Source of the DNA: CAYPTY01 sp965659005
GTDB taxonomy: Bacteria; Bacteroidota; Rhodothermia; Balneolales; Balneolaceae
Length of the DNA: 26,593 nucleotides
NCBI GenBank assembly: GCA_965659005.1
Contig: CBFHVG010000035.1
Span: 1-26,593 of the forward strand
Direction of reading: 5' to 3'
The notes below the pieces were generated by a model. It did no database searches and was not told the origin of the DNA. It was given only the letters and a program-made list of their open reading frames with translations. A program made the translations under genes and the position numbers. Below, piece after piece: positions 1 to 7,422 of this stretch (position 1 is the stretch's first letter; each line of letters starts with the position of its first letter).

Positions 1-1
1 G

Positions 2-1621
2 GTTGCTGTTGATTACAGAAACACTCAGGATGAGCAATGGAGATCTGCAGTTGCTGCTCCTGTACAAGGTGGTTGGATTTCTTTTGCAAACAGAAACGTT
101 GAAAACGTTCAGGCTCGTTTAGTAGCTAACGGACGTTATACTTTTGATAACGTACACAATGTATCTGGTTTTATTGGTACAGAGTACAGAAATGTATACT
201 CAGAGACTTACAACACACAGGGTGAAGGTATTTCAGGACCATTCTTTAGAGTACTGAACTCTACTTCAACTCCGACTGCTGCTGGCGGTTCTAATACTGA
301 GTATGTAATTAACTCTTACTTTACCAATGCAAAGTACAACTACGATAACAAGTACTTCTTTACATTCACTGGTAGATATGACGGTCACTCTCGATTTGGT
401 CAGGACGTTCGTTGGGCATTCTTCCCATCATTCTCTGGTGCTTGGAGCATTTCTGAAGAAGACTTCTTCAACTTTGACATCATGGATGACCTGAAGCTAC
501 GTGCTGGTTACGGTGTTACTGGTAACTCTGCAATTGGTAACTTCGAGTCTCAGTCTCTATACGCACTTGCTGGTACTTACCAAGGTGCAACTGGTATTAC
601 TCCTAATCAGCTAGCTAATGCTAACCTGACTTGGGAAGAAGCGAAAGAACTAAACGTCGGTGTTGATTTCTCATTCCTAGAAAGCCGAATTACTGGTTCT
701 GTTGATGTTTACAGAAGAGATAACGAAGAACTTCTTTTCTCTCGTCCTCTACCTGGTGACTCTGGATTCGGTGGTATCACTGAAAACATTGGTGCTGTTA
801 GAAACGAAGGTCTAGAATTCGAAATTAGCACTGTAAACTATGATAAGAGTGACTTCATCTGGTCATCAAGATTCAACATTGCTTTCATTAGAAATGAAAT
901 TCTTGAACTACCAGACGGAATCGATATCCGTCCTGACGGAACATTCAACTCTCTGGTAATTGGCGAATCTATTGGTCAGATTCAGGTTGCAAGATGGGCT
1001 GGTGTTAACCCTGCTGATGGTCGCCCAATGTGGTACGACATCGATGGTAACATCACTTATACTCCTGAGCAAGATGACATCGTTAAATACAAAGATGGTG
1101 TAGCTGATGCTGTTGGTGGATTTGGTAACACGCTAACCTACAAAGGTTTGTCACTTGATGCATTCCTACAGTTTAGCTTTGGTCAGTGGGCATTCCCAGG
1201 TACTGATTACTACTTCACCAGAACTCCTGACTTCCTCATGAACCTTGTTACTGAGGTTAATGACAGATGGAGACGTCCAGGTGATATTACTCACTACCCA
1301 AGAGCTGTCGAAAGTGGTACTAACTTTGCTGAAACTGATAACTACAGAACTCAGCTATCTACTGCCACTATCTATAACACAAGTTATATTCGTCTGAAGA
1401 ACGTAACACTGAGCTATAATGTGCCTTCTAAATTCCTAAATGATTTAGGTGTTAAGAATGTAAGACTATATGCTTCAGCTGTTAACTTACTTACATGGAC
1501 AGCATGGCCATGGTATGATCCAGAAGTTGCCGGTTCTACAACTGACATCTATGGAAACCAGACCTTTGCCTCTTATCCTACTGAGAGACAGGTTTATGGC
1601 GGTATTGACATAGGCTTCTAA
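2..1621 (+). CDS. SusC/RagA-type TonB-dependent outer-membrane transporter, C-terminal part
   Basis: This frame is open from the left edge to a TAA at 1619-1621, giving the last 539 residues; the signal peptide, carboxypeptidase-like domain and plug lie outside the window. What remains is beta-barrel: alternating aromatic/polar strands, a GYGVTGN strand, an NEGLEFEIS strand, the WRRPGD loop common in SusC proteins, and a terminal aromatic residue (DIGF) expected of outer-membrane barrels. SusC proteins form the TonB-energised channel under a SusD lid and import glycans, peptides or other oligomers; the substrate cannot be read here. susD follows after 26 bases, so the two are surely co-transcribed. 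Codon use is strongly biased (GGT, ACT, GCT, AAC, CTA), suggesting abundant expression. An internal ATG at 482 is not the start because homologous barrel sequence continues upstream of it. Confidence 0.93.
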   Translation, partial: VAVDYRNTQDEQWRSAVAAPVQGGWISFANRNVENVQARLVANGRYTFDNVHNVSGFIGTEYRNVYSETYNTQGEGISGPFFRVLNSTSTPTAAGGSNTEYVINSYFTNAKYNYDNKYFFTFTGRYDGHSRFGQDVRWAFFPSFSGAWSISEEDFFNFDIMDDLKLRAGYGVTGNSAIGNFESQSLYALAGTYQGATGITPNQLANANLTWEEAKELNVGVDFSFLESRITGSVDVYRRDNEELLFSRPLPGDSGFGGITENIGAVRNEGLEFEISTVNYDKSDFIWSSRFNIAFIRNEILELPDGIDIRPDGTFNSLVIGESIGQIQVARWAGVNPADGRPMWYDIDGNITYTPEQDDIVKYKDGVADAVGGFGNTLTYKGLSLDAFLQFSFGQWAFPGTDYYFTRTPDFLMNLVTEVNDRWRRPGDITHYPRAVESGTNFAETDNYRTQLSTATIYNTSYIRLKNVTLSYNVPSKFLNDLGVKNVRLYASAVNLLTWTAWPWYDPEVAGSTTDIYGNQTFASYPTERQVYGGIDIGF

Positions 1622-1647
1622 TCAAAATCAGAAAAGGATATAATACA

Positions 1648-3132
1648 ATGAAAAACTTAAGATTTACTCAAATCCTTGTTATCGCCCTACTGCTTGTAGG
1701 TAGCACAGCATGTGATTCGATATTCGATACGCAGCCTTCTACCCAAATCTCGACTGACCAAGCACTTGGTACAGCTGAGGGTATTGCTGGCTTGAGAACA
1801 AATATGTATTCCAAAGTTCTTACAAGCTTTGATATGACTACTGAATACATGGTGGGCCCAAGTGCTCTTGCTGATGAAACGTTCAATAGAATTGGTTCAA
1901 CTAGATTCCAGGCGCTTACACAAGCATTTGGTACTGGTGGAACAGCTCACATTGGATCTTTCGGTGCATACGAAGTTATTCAGGAAGCTAACCTTCTGGT
2001 TAATGAAATTCCTGATGGTGTACTTGACGATGCTACTAGAGATCAGTTCAGAGGTGAAGCTCTTGCTATGAGAGCCTTTGCTTACCACGCTCTAGTTAGA
2101 GCGTATGGTTATGAGCCAGGCAACTTTAGTCAAGGCCCAACTGCAAACTGGAATGCTGGTACAATGCTTAGAACAGATGCTACGATTGATCTTACTGATG
2201 CTGAGCCAGTGGCCAGAACTTCAGTTGATTCGGTTTACACTCAAATCGTTTTTGACCTAGAAGATGCAATTAAACTTCTACCAGCTACTACATTAGGTAG
2301 CAATGGATACATTACAAAAGCATTTGCTGAAGGTATGTTAGCCAGAGTATTACTTTACAAAGGTGATTATGCTGCTGCCGCAACTGCTGCTGCAACTGCA
2401 ATTGCTTCTGCACAAGCAGGTGGTGTTGATCTAGTATCAGATGCTGCTGGTGTTGCAGGAATGTGGTCACAAGCAAACCCTGAAGCTCTTTTTGAGTTGA
2501 AAGTTAACCCTTCAACTGAAAGTATTGCTGGGTCAAATGCTAACAGTGGTTTAGCTGTATACACTTCTCGTCAGTGGACTTCACAAGTTCCTACTCAATT
2601 ATTCCTTGACAGATACGATCCTGCTGATTGGAGATTAGCTGGTTGGTATGCACCATGTGCTACTCAGCCTGAAGCTCCTGCTGGTTGTGATGGTGTTAAC
2701 ACTGCTGGTGTTGCTGTTACTAAGTGGAATGGTTACAAAGGCAACTTCGTGGATGATATTCCATACATGAGAATTGCTGAACTATACCTGATTCAAGCTG
2801 AAGCGGCTGCTAAGTCAACTGGTGTTGCAGCTGGTGTTGGTCCTCTTAATACCCTCAGAGCGGCTCGTGGCCTTGCTGCAGTTGCTGCTGGTGATTTTGC
2901 AGACGTAAATGCGTTCGAAACTGAGATCCTCAATGAGAGATCCAGAGAGCTTATCGTTGAAGGTCACCGTTTCTGGGATCTAAAGAGAACTGGAAGAAAT
3001 GTACTTAATAACCTTGGTGAAACTAAAATGAGAGCTGATTCTTACAGAATTCTTGCTCCATTTGGAACTAGCTACCAGGCTATTAATCCACTCTTCGTTG
3101 AGAATCCAGGTTACCCTGTAAACGCAGAATGA
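1648..3132 (+). CDS. SusD/RagB-family surface lipoprotein
   Basis: A 494-residue lipoprotein. The signal peptide ends in lipobox GSTAC, with Cys22 the lipidated residue. The N-terminal segment after it (CDSIFDTQP) resembles the C-x-DFLD-x-P start of SusD proteins. The mature part carries the helical TPR-like scaffold (for example the RGEALAMRAFAYHALVRAYG region near residues 133-152) and the C-terminal family signature with EGHRFWDLKR near residues 437-446. SusD binds substrate outside the cell and acts as a hinged lid on its SusC. An AAAAGGA ribosome binding site lies 9 bases before the ATG, one of the few in this window. Residues 241-255 form an alanine-rich, low-complexity helix. Length is normal for the family. 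The same biased codon use as susC supports joint high expression. Confidence 0.95.
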   Translation: MKNLRFTQILVIALLLVGSTACDSIFDTQPSTQISTDQALGTAEGIAGLRTNMYSKVLTSFDMTTEYMVGPSALADETFNRIGSTRFQALTQAFGTGGTAHIGSFGAYEVIQEANLLVNEIPDGVLDDATRDQFRGEALAMRAFAYHALVRAYGYEPGNFSQGPTANWNAGTMLRTDATIDLTDAEPVARTSVDSVYTQIVFDLEDAIKLLPATTLGSNGYITKAFAEGMLARVLLYKGDYAAAATAAATAIASAQAGGVDLVSDAAGVAGMWSQANPEALFELKVNPSTESIAGSNANSGLAVYTSRQWTSQVPTQLFLDRYDPADWRLAGWYAPCATQPEAPAGCDGVNTAGVAVTKWNGYKGNFVDDIPYMRIAELYLIQAEAAAKSTGVAAGVGPLNTLRAARGLAAVAAGDFADVNAFETEILNERSRELIVEGHRFWDLKRTGRNVLNNLGETKMRADSYRILAPFGTSYQAINPLFVENPGYPVNAE

Positions 3133-3159
3133 TCCCATAATTAAAAAACTTATAGCATT

Positions 3160-3609
3160 ATGAAATTAAGATATCTATCAATTTTGCTTCTGTTTCCTTT
3201 GATCTTTGTGGGATGTGATTCCCTTTTTGATGAAGGCGATGTTGAAGCAACATATGACGGACCGAATCAAGTTGCGTTCTTCCCATTAGAAACTAACACT
3301 TCTGATGACGATGGAACTGCTACTATTGATGTCCAATTAATTACAAGTAACTCAAGCGGTTCCAGTTCAGCTATTACAATCAACTTCTCTACAGGAGGTG
3401 ATGCTGTATCAGGAACACACTATACTATCGCAGGTGGTAATTCAGTAACTATTCCAGCAGGTAAATTCTCTGCTACTATTACTGTTAACCTAATTGCAGA
3501 TAGCGTTCCAGCAGGAGATGAAGTAATACTTACACTTACTATGGACGATGCAACTGGTGCTGAGTTAGCAGCTAACTTGGACGAAGCGAATATGTTTATT
3601 GCAGACTAA
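3160..3609 (+). CDS. small surface lipoprotein with a Calx-beta-like domain
   Basis: A 149-residue predicted lipoprotein. A short hydrophobic signal peptide ends in FVGC, with Cys19 lipidated. The mature protein is acidic, rich in Ser, Thr, Gly and Asp, and has the look of one Ig-like or Calx-beta beta-sandwich: a strand with INFSTGGDA, then GTHYTI, then a strand ending IPAGKFSATITVNL, then GDEVILTLT. That order (strand, G-T-H/D-Y, IPAG, E-V-I-L-T-L) is typical of Calx-beta domains. It lies 27 bases after susD and before the shared terminator, so it is probably the third gene of the susCD operon, in the position of SusE/SusF-type accessory binding proteins. It starts CDSLFD after processing, nearly identical to the start of the neighbouring SusD. 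Function is inferred only from position and fold; no catalytic residues are visible. Confidence 0.75.
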   Translation: MKLRYLSILLLFPLIFVGCDSLFDEGDVEATYDGPNQVAFFPLETNTSDDDGTATIDVQLITSNSSGSSSAITINFSTGGDAVSGTHYTIAGGNSVTIPAGKFSATITVNLIADSVPAGDEVILTLTMDDATGAELAANLDEANMFIAD

Positions 3610-3630
3610 TCTGTACACATAAACGTTATA

Positions 3631-3662
3631 AAAAGCCGCATCATTGATGTGGCTTTTTTTTT
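3631..3662 (+). terminator. rho-independent terminator of the susCD operon
   Basis: A 12-bp stem (arms 3631-3642 and 3646-3657) with one G-U pair and a 3-base loop is followed by an uninterrupted T run to 3662. It lies 21 bases after the lipoprotein stop codon. The 5' arm starts with AAAA, so the hairpin could also work weakly on the other strand, but no minus-strand gene ends here. Confidence 0.9.
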
Positions 3663-3702
3663 ATCTTAAAAACTCCAAAAATCATATATCAAATTACGCT
3701 CC

Positions 3703-4371
3703 ATGAAGAGATTAGTTTTATTGACCATTATTTCATTTACAGTACTAGCATCCTGTTTAACATCAAGCCGTGAGATAGAAAAGCGATTAGAATTACGTTT
3801 CCAGGCTGAAAGAATTGCTGAAGATCTAATTGTTAATGGTGATACCCTGTTCATTGAAGAGTTCAAATTCGCCTTGGATCAATTCATACTAAGATTAGAA
3901 GATGGAACAGAATTGATTTCATCTGAAAACGTATCTACAATCATTTTGAGTTACGATCAGAATGGAGTAGGCGATCGTTTAGTTTTATCTACTGGGATTG
4001 GTTTTGATGTATCTGGTTTTAATAATTATGAACTTTCAATTACACCGGTACCAGACGGAAGTAATATTTTTGATACTGACTTTGTTGATGGAGGGAATTT
4101 CTCTTTTATCGTCTATGGAAAATATAACGGAGAAGATTTCGAATATTTTAGTTCACTAGACTTCGATGGTAGTTTTGATTTTCCATCTGTAGAATTGACT
4201 GACCTTCAAGAGACTTTATTTCTAAGAAATCTTGTCAGAATGGATAGCGTTTTTACTGATGATCAAGGGAATTTAATAGATCCGAATGACGAAGACAGAT
4301 CTTTAGAGATAGAGGCTAATTTTAGAAATGCACTTCGCGTTGAAGCTTTCGCCGGCTCTATTGTTCGTTAA
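3703..4371 (+). CDS. predicted lipoprotein of unknown function
   Basis: A 222-residue protein that I do not recognise. The N-terminus is a lipoprotein signal (hydrophobic residues 4-15, lipobox LASC with Cys18). The mature part is acidic with alternating hydrophobic residues, suggesting a beta-rich domain, for example the segments near FKFALDQFILRL, LVLSTGIGFDV and NFSFIVYGKY. A charged C-terminal segment (LFLRNLVRMDSVF, then LEIEANFRNALRVEAF) looks helical. It has its own transcription unit: a terminator lies just before it, the next gene is convergent with only 31 bases between the stops, and no clear terminator is visible there. No ribosome binding site is evident before the ATG. Codon use is ordinary, unlike the biased susCD genes, so it is probably not part of that operon. 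Confidence 0.7.
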   Translation: MKRLVLLTIISFTVLASCLTSSREIEKRLELRFQAERIAEDLIVNGDTLFIEEFKFALDQFILRLEDGTELISSENVSTIILSYDQNGVGDRLVLSTGIGFDVSGFNNYELSITPVPDGSNIFDTDFVDGGNFSFIVYGKYNGEDFEYFSSLDFDGSFDFPSVELTDLQETLFLRNLVRMDSVFTDDQGNLIDPNDEDRSLEIEANFRNALRVEAFAGSIVR

Positions 4372-4402
4372 TTAGATCCTGTTTAATAATCCTGTAAATA
4401 CT

Positions 4403-5839
4403 TTATAGATTGTCTCTAAGTATGTTTCCGCTTAGCCATAGATCTCGTTGCTGGAAATATATCTGTGAATAGTAAGAGGCTCTATTAATCACATAATTAT
4501 CAAATGGGAATTCTTTGGTTCTAGCTCTGGGTGAAAAGAAAGCAATTGTATTGCGTAAATCACCTCGGTTGTATGAGTAGTACCATGCCATTGTGGTTAA
4601 TGACTGATCAATGAAAAACGGTGGCCCAAATAGGATGTAAACCATTCCTTGATCCGTTTTCCAACCTTCCTTAAAATTAGAAAAGAGTTTATTTGCTTCT
4701 TCAACTCTTTCATAGAATAGAGCGATTACATTTTTGGCTACTTTTGGGTCCTTAATATTACCAAGCCAGAATTTATCAATAGCAATTTTCATGGAATCAG
4801 GGTCAGAAATACTCATAAGTGCCTGATGTTCTTTATCACTCATGAGGTATCTGAGAGGTGCAGCTAATTCATGTGCTTTAGCCAGCAAAGGGTAGCTCTC
4901 ACTCTTTATTCCAAATTCTCTGGCCTTATATAAAACAAGTTCTTCATCACCAACAGGCTCAGATTCTACTTCAAATCTGTAATTTCCTCTATCAAGGTTT
5001 TTAAATTTGTACCCAATCAAAACACTTCCTGGTTGATTGATCACACGGCGAGTGGACTGTATAACCTCCTGATTGCCATAATTAATACCTCTAGACATTA
5101 TGCTGCCTTGAGGATAATTATTTAAATACATTGCTCTGGCTATAGTGGTATCTGATTGAAATCGTATAAGTCTTGATCGGATGATAAGGGGATCTTCCGA
5201 TTTATTATTAGTGACCTGGAAGACAAACTTAAGAGAATCTACATTGTTTGTTATGTCGTAGGTGTTTAGTGTATAAAACGAATTACGAATGTCAGCATCT
5301 TTTTGATTTTTGCCCAATATCTGAACATTCGTCATATGCGGGACCGGATCATTTGGATCTGGGATGGATGCGAAGGCAGTCGTCGTAGTTTGTTTAAGAG
5401 AGTTTCTATCTGTGACTAAAAGCTGAATGCGATAACTGCCCGGTTTTACTTTAACATCTTCTTCAAAGCTGAATAAATCTCTTTCTACGGAGCGATTATC
5501 ACGTTTTGGAGTGATCTGTAATGATCTGGGCTGTGTGGATACAACATATTCATCATCATCTTCTGAAATCACATTGTATTCTATCAAAATGTTAGCCCTA
5601 AGAGTGTCATCAATATTTTTGAATACCAAACTCTTGAATACAATATCGCCGGATAATTTAATGAAGGAGTTATTATTATTGATGTCTACTATTCCAATTG
5701 CAGAGAAACGTACTTCTGGATATCCCGGCCGATACTTATAGTTAGATCCCCGATCAATATTAGTTGGGGAAGATGAACCACACCCAATAGTTATCAGGGA
5801 AATAAGAATAAATATGTATAGTAATCCTTTTCTCATCAA
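4403..5839 (-). CDS. GWxTD-domain lipoprotein
   Basis: A 478-residue predicted lipoprotein: hydrophobic residues 6-18, then lipobox ITIGC with Cys20. The N-terminal 60-310 region is beta-rich, with paired motifs such as KPGSYRIQLLV and LDRGNYRFEVE that look like repeated beta-sandwich modules. The C-terminal third carries the namesake motif: EGWKTDQG with Gly392, Trp393, Thr395 and Asp396, followed by VYILFGPP (to residue 407). FDKFW-like context precedes it (IDKFWLGN, residues 354-361). GWxTD proteins occur in Bacteroidota, Acidobacteriota and relatives; I know of no biochemical function for them. The gene is divergent from pyk across 118 bases that must hold both promoters. No Shine-Dalgarno sequence precedes the ATG. 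The family assignment is firm, the role unknown. Confidence 0.88.
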   Translation of the reverse strand: MMRKGLLYIFILISLITIGCGSSSPTNIDRGSNYKYRPGYPEVRFSAIGIVDINNNNSFIKLSGDIVFKSLVFKNIDDTLRANILIEYNVISEDDDEYVVSTQPRSLQITPKRDNRSVERDLFSFEEDVKVKPGSYRIQLLVTDRNSLKQTTTTAFASIPDPNDPVPHMTNVQILGKNQKDADIRNSFYTLNTYDITNNVDSLKFVFQVTNNKSEDPLIIRSRLIRFQSDTTIARAMYLNNYPQGSIMSRGINYGNQEVIQSTRRVINQPGSVLIGYKFKNLDRGNYRFEVESEPVGDEELVLYKAREFGIKSESYPLLAKAHELAAPLRYLMSDKEHQALMSISDPDSMKIAIDKFWLGNIKDPKVAKNVIALFYERVEEANKLFSNFKEGWKTDQGMVYILFGPPFFIDQSLTTMAWYYSYNRGDLRNTIAFFSPRARTKEFPFDNYVINRASYYSQIYFQQRDLWLSGNILRDNL

Positions 5840-5957
5840 TTAATTAAGCTCTATTCACTGCTACTAGATAATTAAACATTCAAACAATTTAAATAGTATA
5901 TAAAATTGTATTTTCTCTGCATTCGAAATCAATTTTTAAAGATCTCTACATCATAAC

Positions 5958-7391
5958 ATGGATATAGGAAACAGAAGAACAAAAATTGTATGCACTATCG
6001 GTCCCAGTACTAACACTGAAGAAAAGATAGAACAATTATTGTTGACAGGCATGAATGTTGCCAGAATTAACTTTTCACATGGATCACATGAAGATCATGC
6101 AAAAGTAATAGAATATATCAGAAAAGCTGCCAGAAAGCATAAATACAGTATCCCGATTTTACAGGACTTACAGGGACCTAAGATTCGAGTTGGGCAAATG
6201 AAAGATGGGGGGCAGAATCTGGAAACCGGTTCAAGAATTACCATCACTCCTGAAAAAGTTGAAGGTACTTCCAAATTAATTCCTATTGATTATGATGACC
6301 TGCCGAATGACGCAAAAATCGGCGATACCATTTTATTAGATGATGGTCTGCTTGAGTTCAGAATCACTGACAAAGATGGTGATGATCTTAAAGCTGAGGT
6401 TATTGTTGGGGGCAAGCTTAAATCAAGAAAAGGTGTGAATCTGCCTAATGTGGATATATCCATCCCAGCTTTAACTGAAAAAGATTTAAAGGATTTAAAA
6501 TTTGGACTGGAAATGGACGTGGATATTATCGCACTTTCATTTGTACGAACAGGCAAAGAAGTACGAGAGCTTATTTCAAAGGTTAGAGCTTTTGGTAGTA
6601 ATGCTATGGTTGTCTCAAAAATCGAGAAGCCCGAAGCCTTGGATAATATTGATGAGATTATTGAAGAATCAGATGGAATCATGGTAGCTCGTGGTGATCT
6701 GGGTATTGAAATCGCTAATGAACGGGTACCCCTAGTTCAGAAAGAAATAATTGATAAGTGTAGAATAGCCGGTAAACCGGTAATTACTGCAACTCAAATG
6801 CTTGATTCAATGATTAATAATCCAAGACCGACCAGAGCTGAGAGTTCAGATGTGGCAAATGCGGTACTAGATGGTACTGATGCTGTAATGTTGTCTGGAG
6901 AAACTGCTGCCGGGGATTATCCATTTGAAGCAGTTAAGGTCATGGATTCAATTTGTCGATCTGTTGAAGAGAAGGACGAAGGCATGTATAACAGTTTGCA
7001 GTATGTTAAACCGGAATGGAAAGACAAGCAGGTTGTGGAATCTCTTGCCTATTCTTGTGTAACGATTGCTGAAAATGTTGAAGCTAGTGTAATAAGTACA
7101 ATCACTCACTCAGGAAGTACTGCGAGGCGAATAGCCAAATTTAGACCTAAAGTTCCTATTGTTGCCTTTACCGAGAGTCAAAAGGTTAGGCGTCAGCTTA
7201 ATCTTGTTTGGGGTGTAACATCAGTAAGATTAAAAGAACTCTTTGACACTGATAAAAGTGTTAAGCTGATGGAAGATTACATGAAAGATCAGGAAATAGT
7301 AAAAGAAGGTGATCGTGTAATCGTAGCGACAGGTATACCATTATCGTTGCGTGGACGTACAAATATGATAAAAGTAAGTACGATTGAATAA
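5958..7391 (+). CDS. pyk: pyruvate kinase
   Basis: Converts phosphoenolpyruvate and ADP to pyruvate and ATP, the last step of glycolysis, in the cytoplasm. The 477 residues match the usual bacterial length and contain: ARINFSHG (residues 35-42; Arg36, Asn38 and Ser40 near phosphate and cation), SKIEKPE (220-226; Lys221 catalytic, Glu223 a metal ligand), ARGDLGIEI (244-252; Asp247 a metal ligand), TATQMLDSM (277-285) and MLSGETAAGDYP (311-322). The C-terminal allosteric domain (about 350-477) is present; no extra PEP-utilising domain is fused. The cation-site segment reads D70-L-Q-G-P-K-I-R-V78, as in potassium-independent enzymes. The gene is divergent from the GWxTD gene; the SprE/PorW-like gene follows after 31 bases and may be co-transcribed. 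Confidence 0.98.
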   Translation: MDIGNRRTKIVCTIGPSTNTEEKIEQLLLTGMNVARINFSHGSHEDHAKVIEYIRKAARKHKYSIPILQDLQGPKIRVGQMKDGGQNLETGSRITITPEKVEGTSKLIPIDYDDLPNDAKIGDTILLDDGLLEFRITDKDGDDLKAEVIVGGKLKSRKGVNLPNVDISIPALTEKDLKDLKFGLEMDVDIIALSFVRTGKEVRELISKVRAFGSNAMVVSKIEKPEALDNIDEIIEESDGIMVARGDLGIEIANERVPLVQKEIIDKCRIAGKPVITATQMLDSMINNPRPTRAESSDVANAVLDGTDAVMLSGETAAGDYPFEAVKVMDSICRSVEEKDEGMYNSLQYVKPEWKDKQVVESLAYSCVTIAENVEASVISTITHSGSTARRIAKFRPKVPIVAFTESQKVRRQLNLVWGVTSVRLKELFDTDKSVKLMEDYMKDQEIVKEGDRVIVATGIPLSLRGRTNMIKVSTIE

Positions 7392-7422
7392 ATAAGGTCG
7401 TTTCTTATCCTGTACTTATAAT

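Noticed and set aside
2367..2430. GCT/GCA-rich stretch in susD as a tandem repeat
   Set aside because: It is irregular and simply encodes an alanine-rich helix of the SusD fold.
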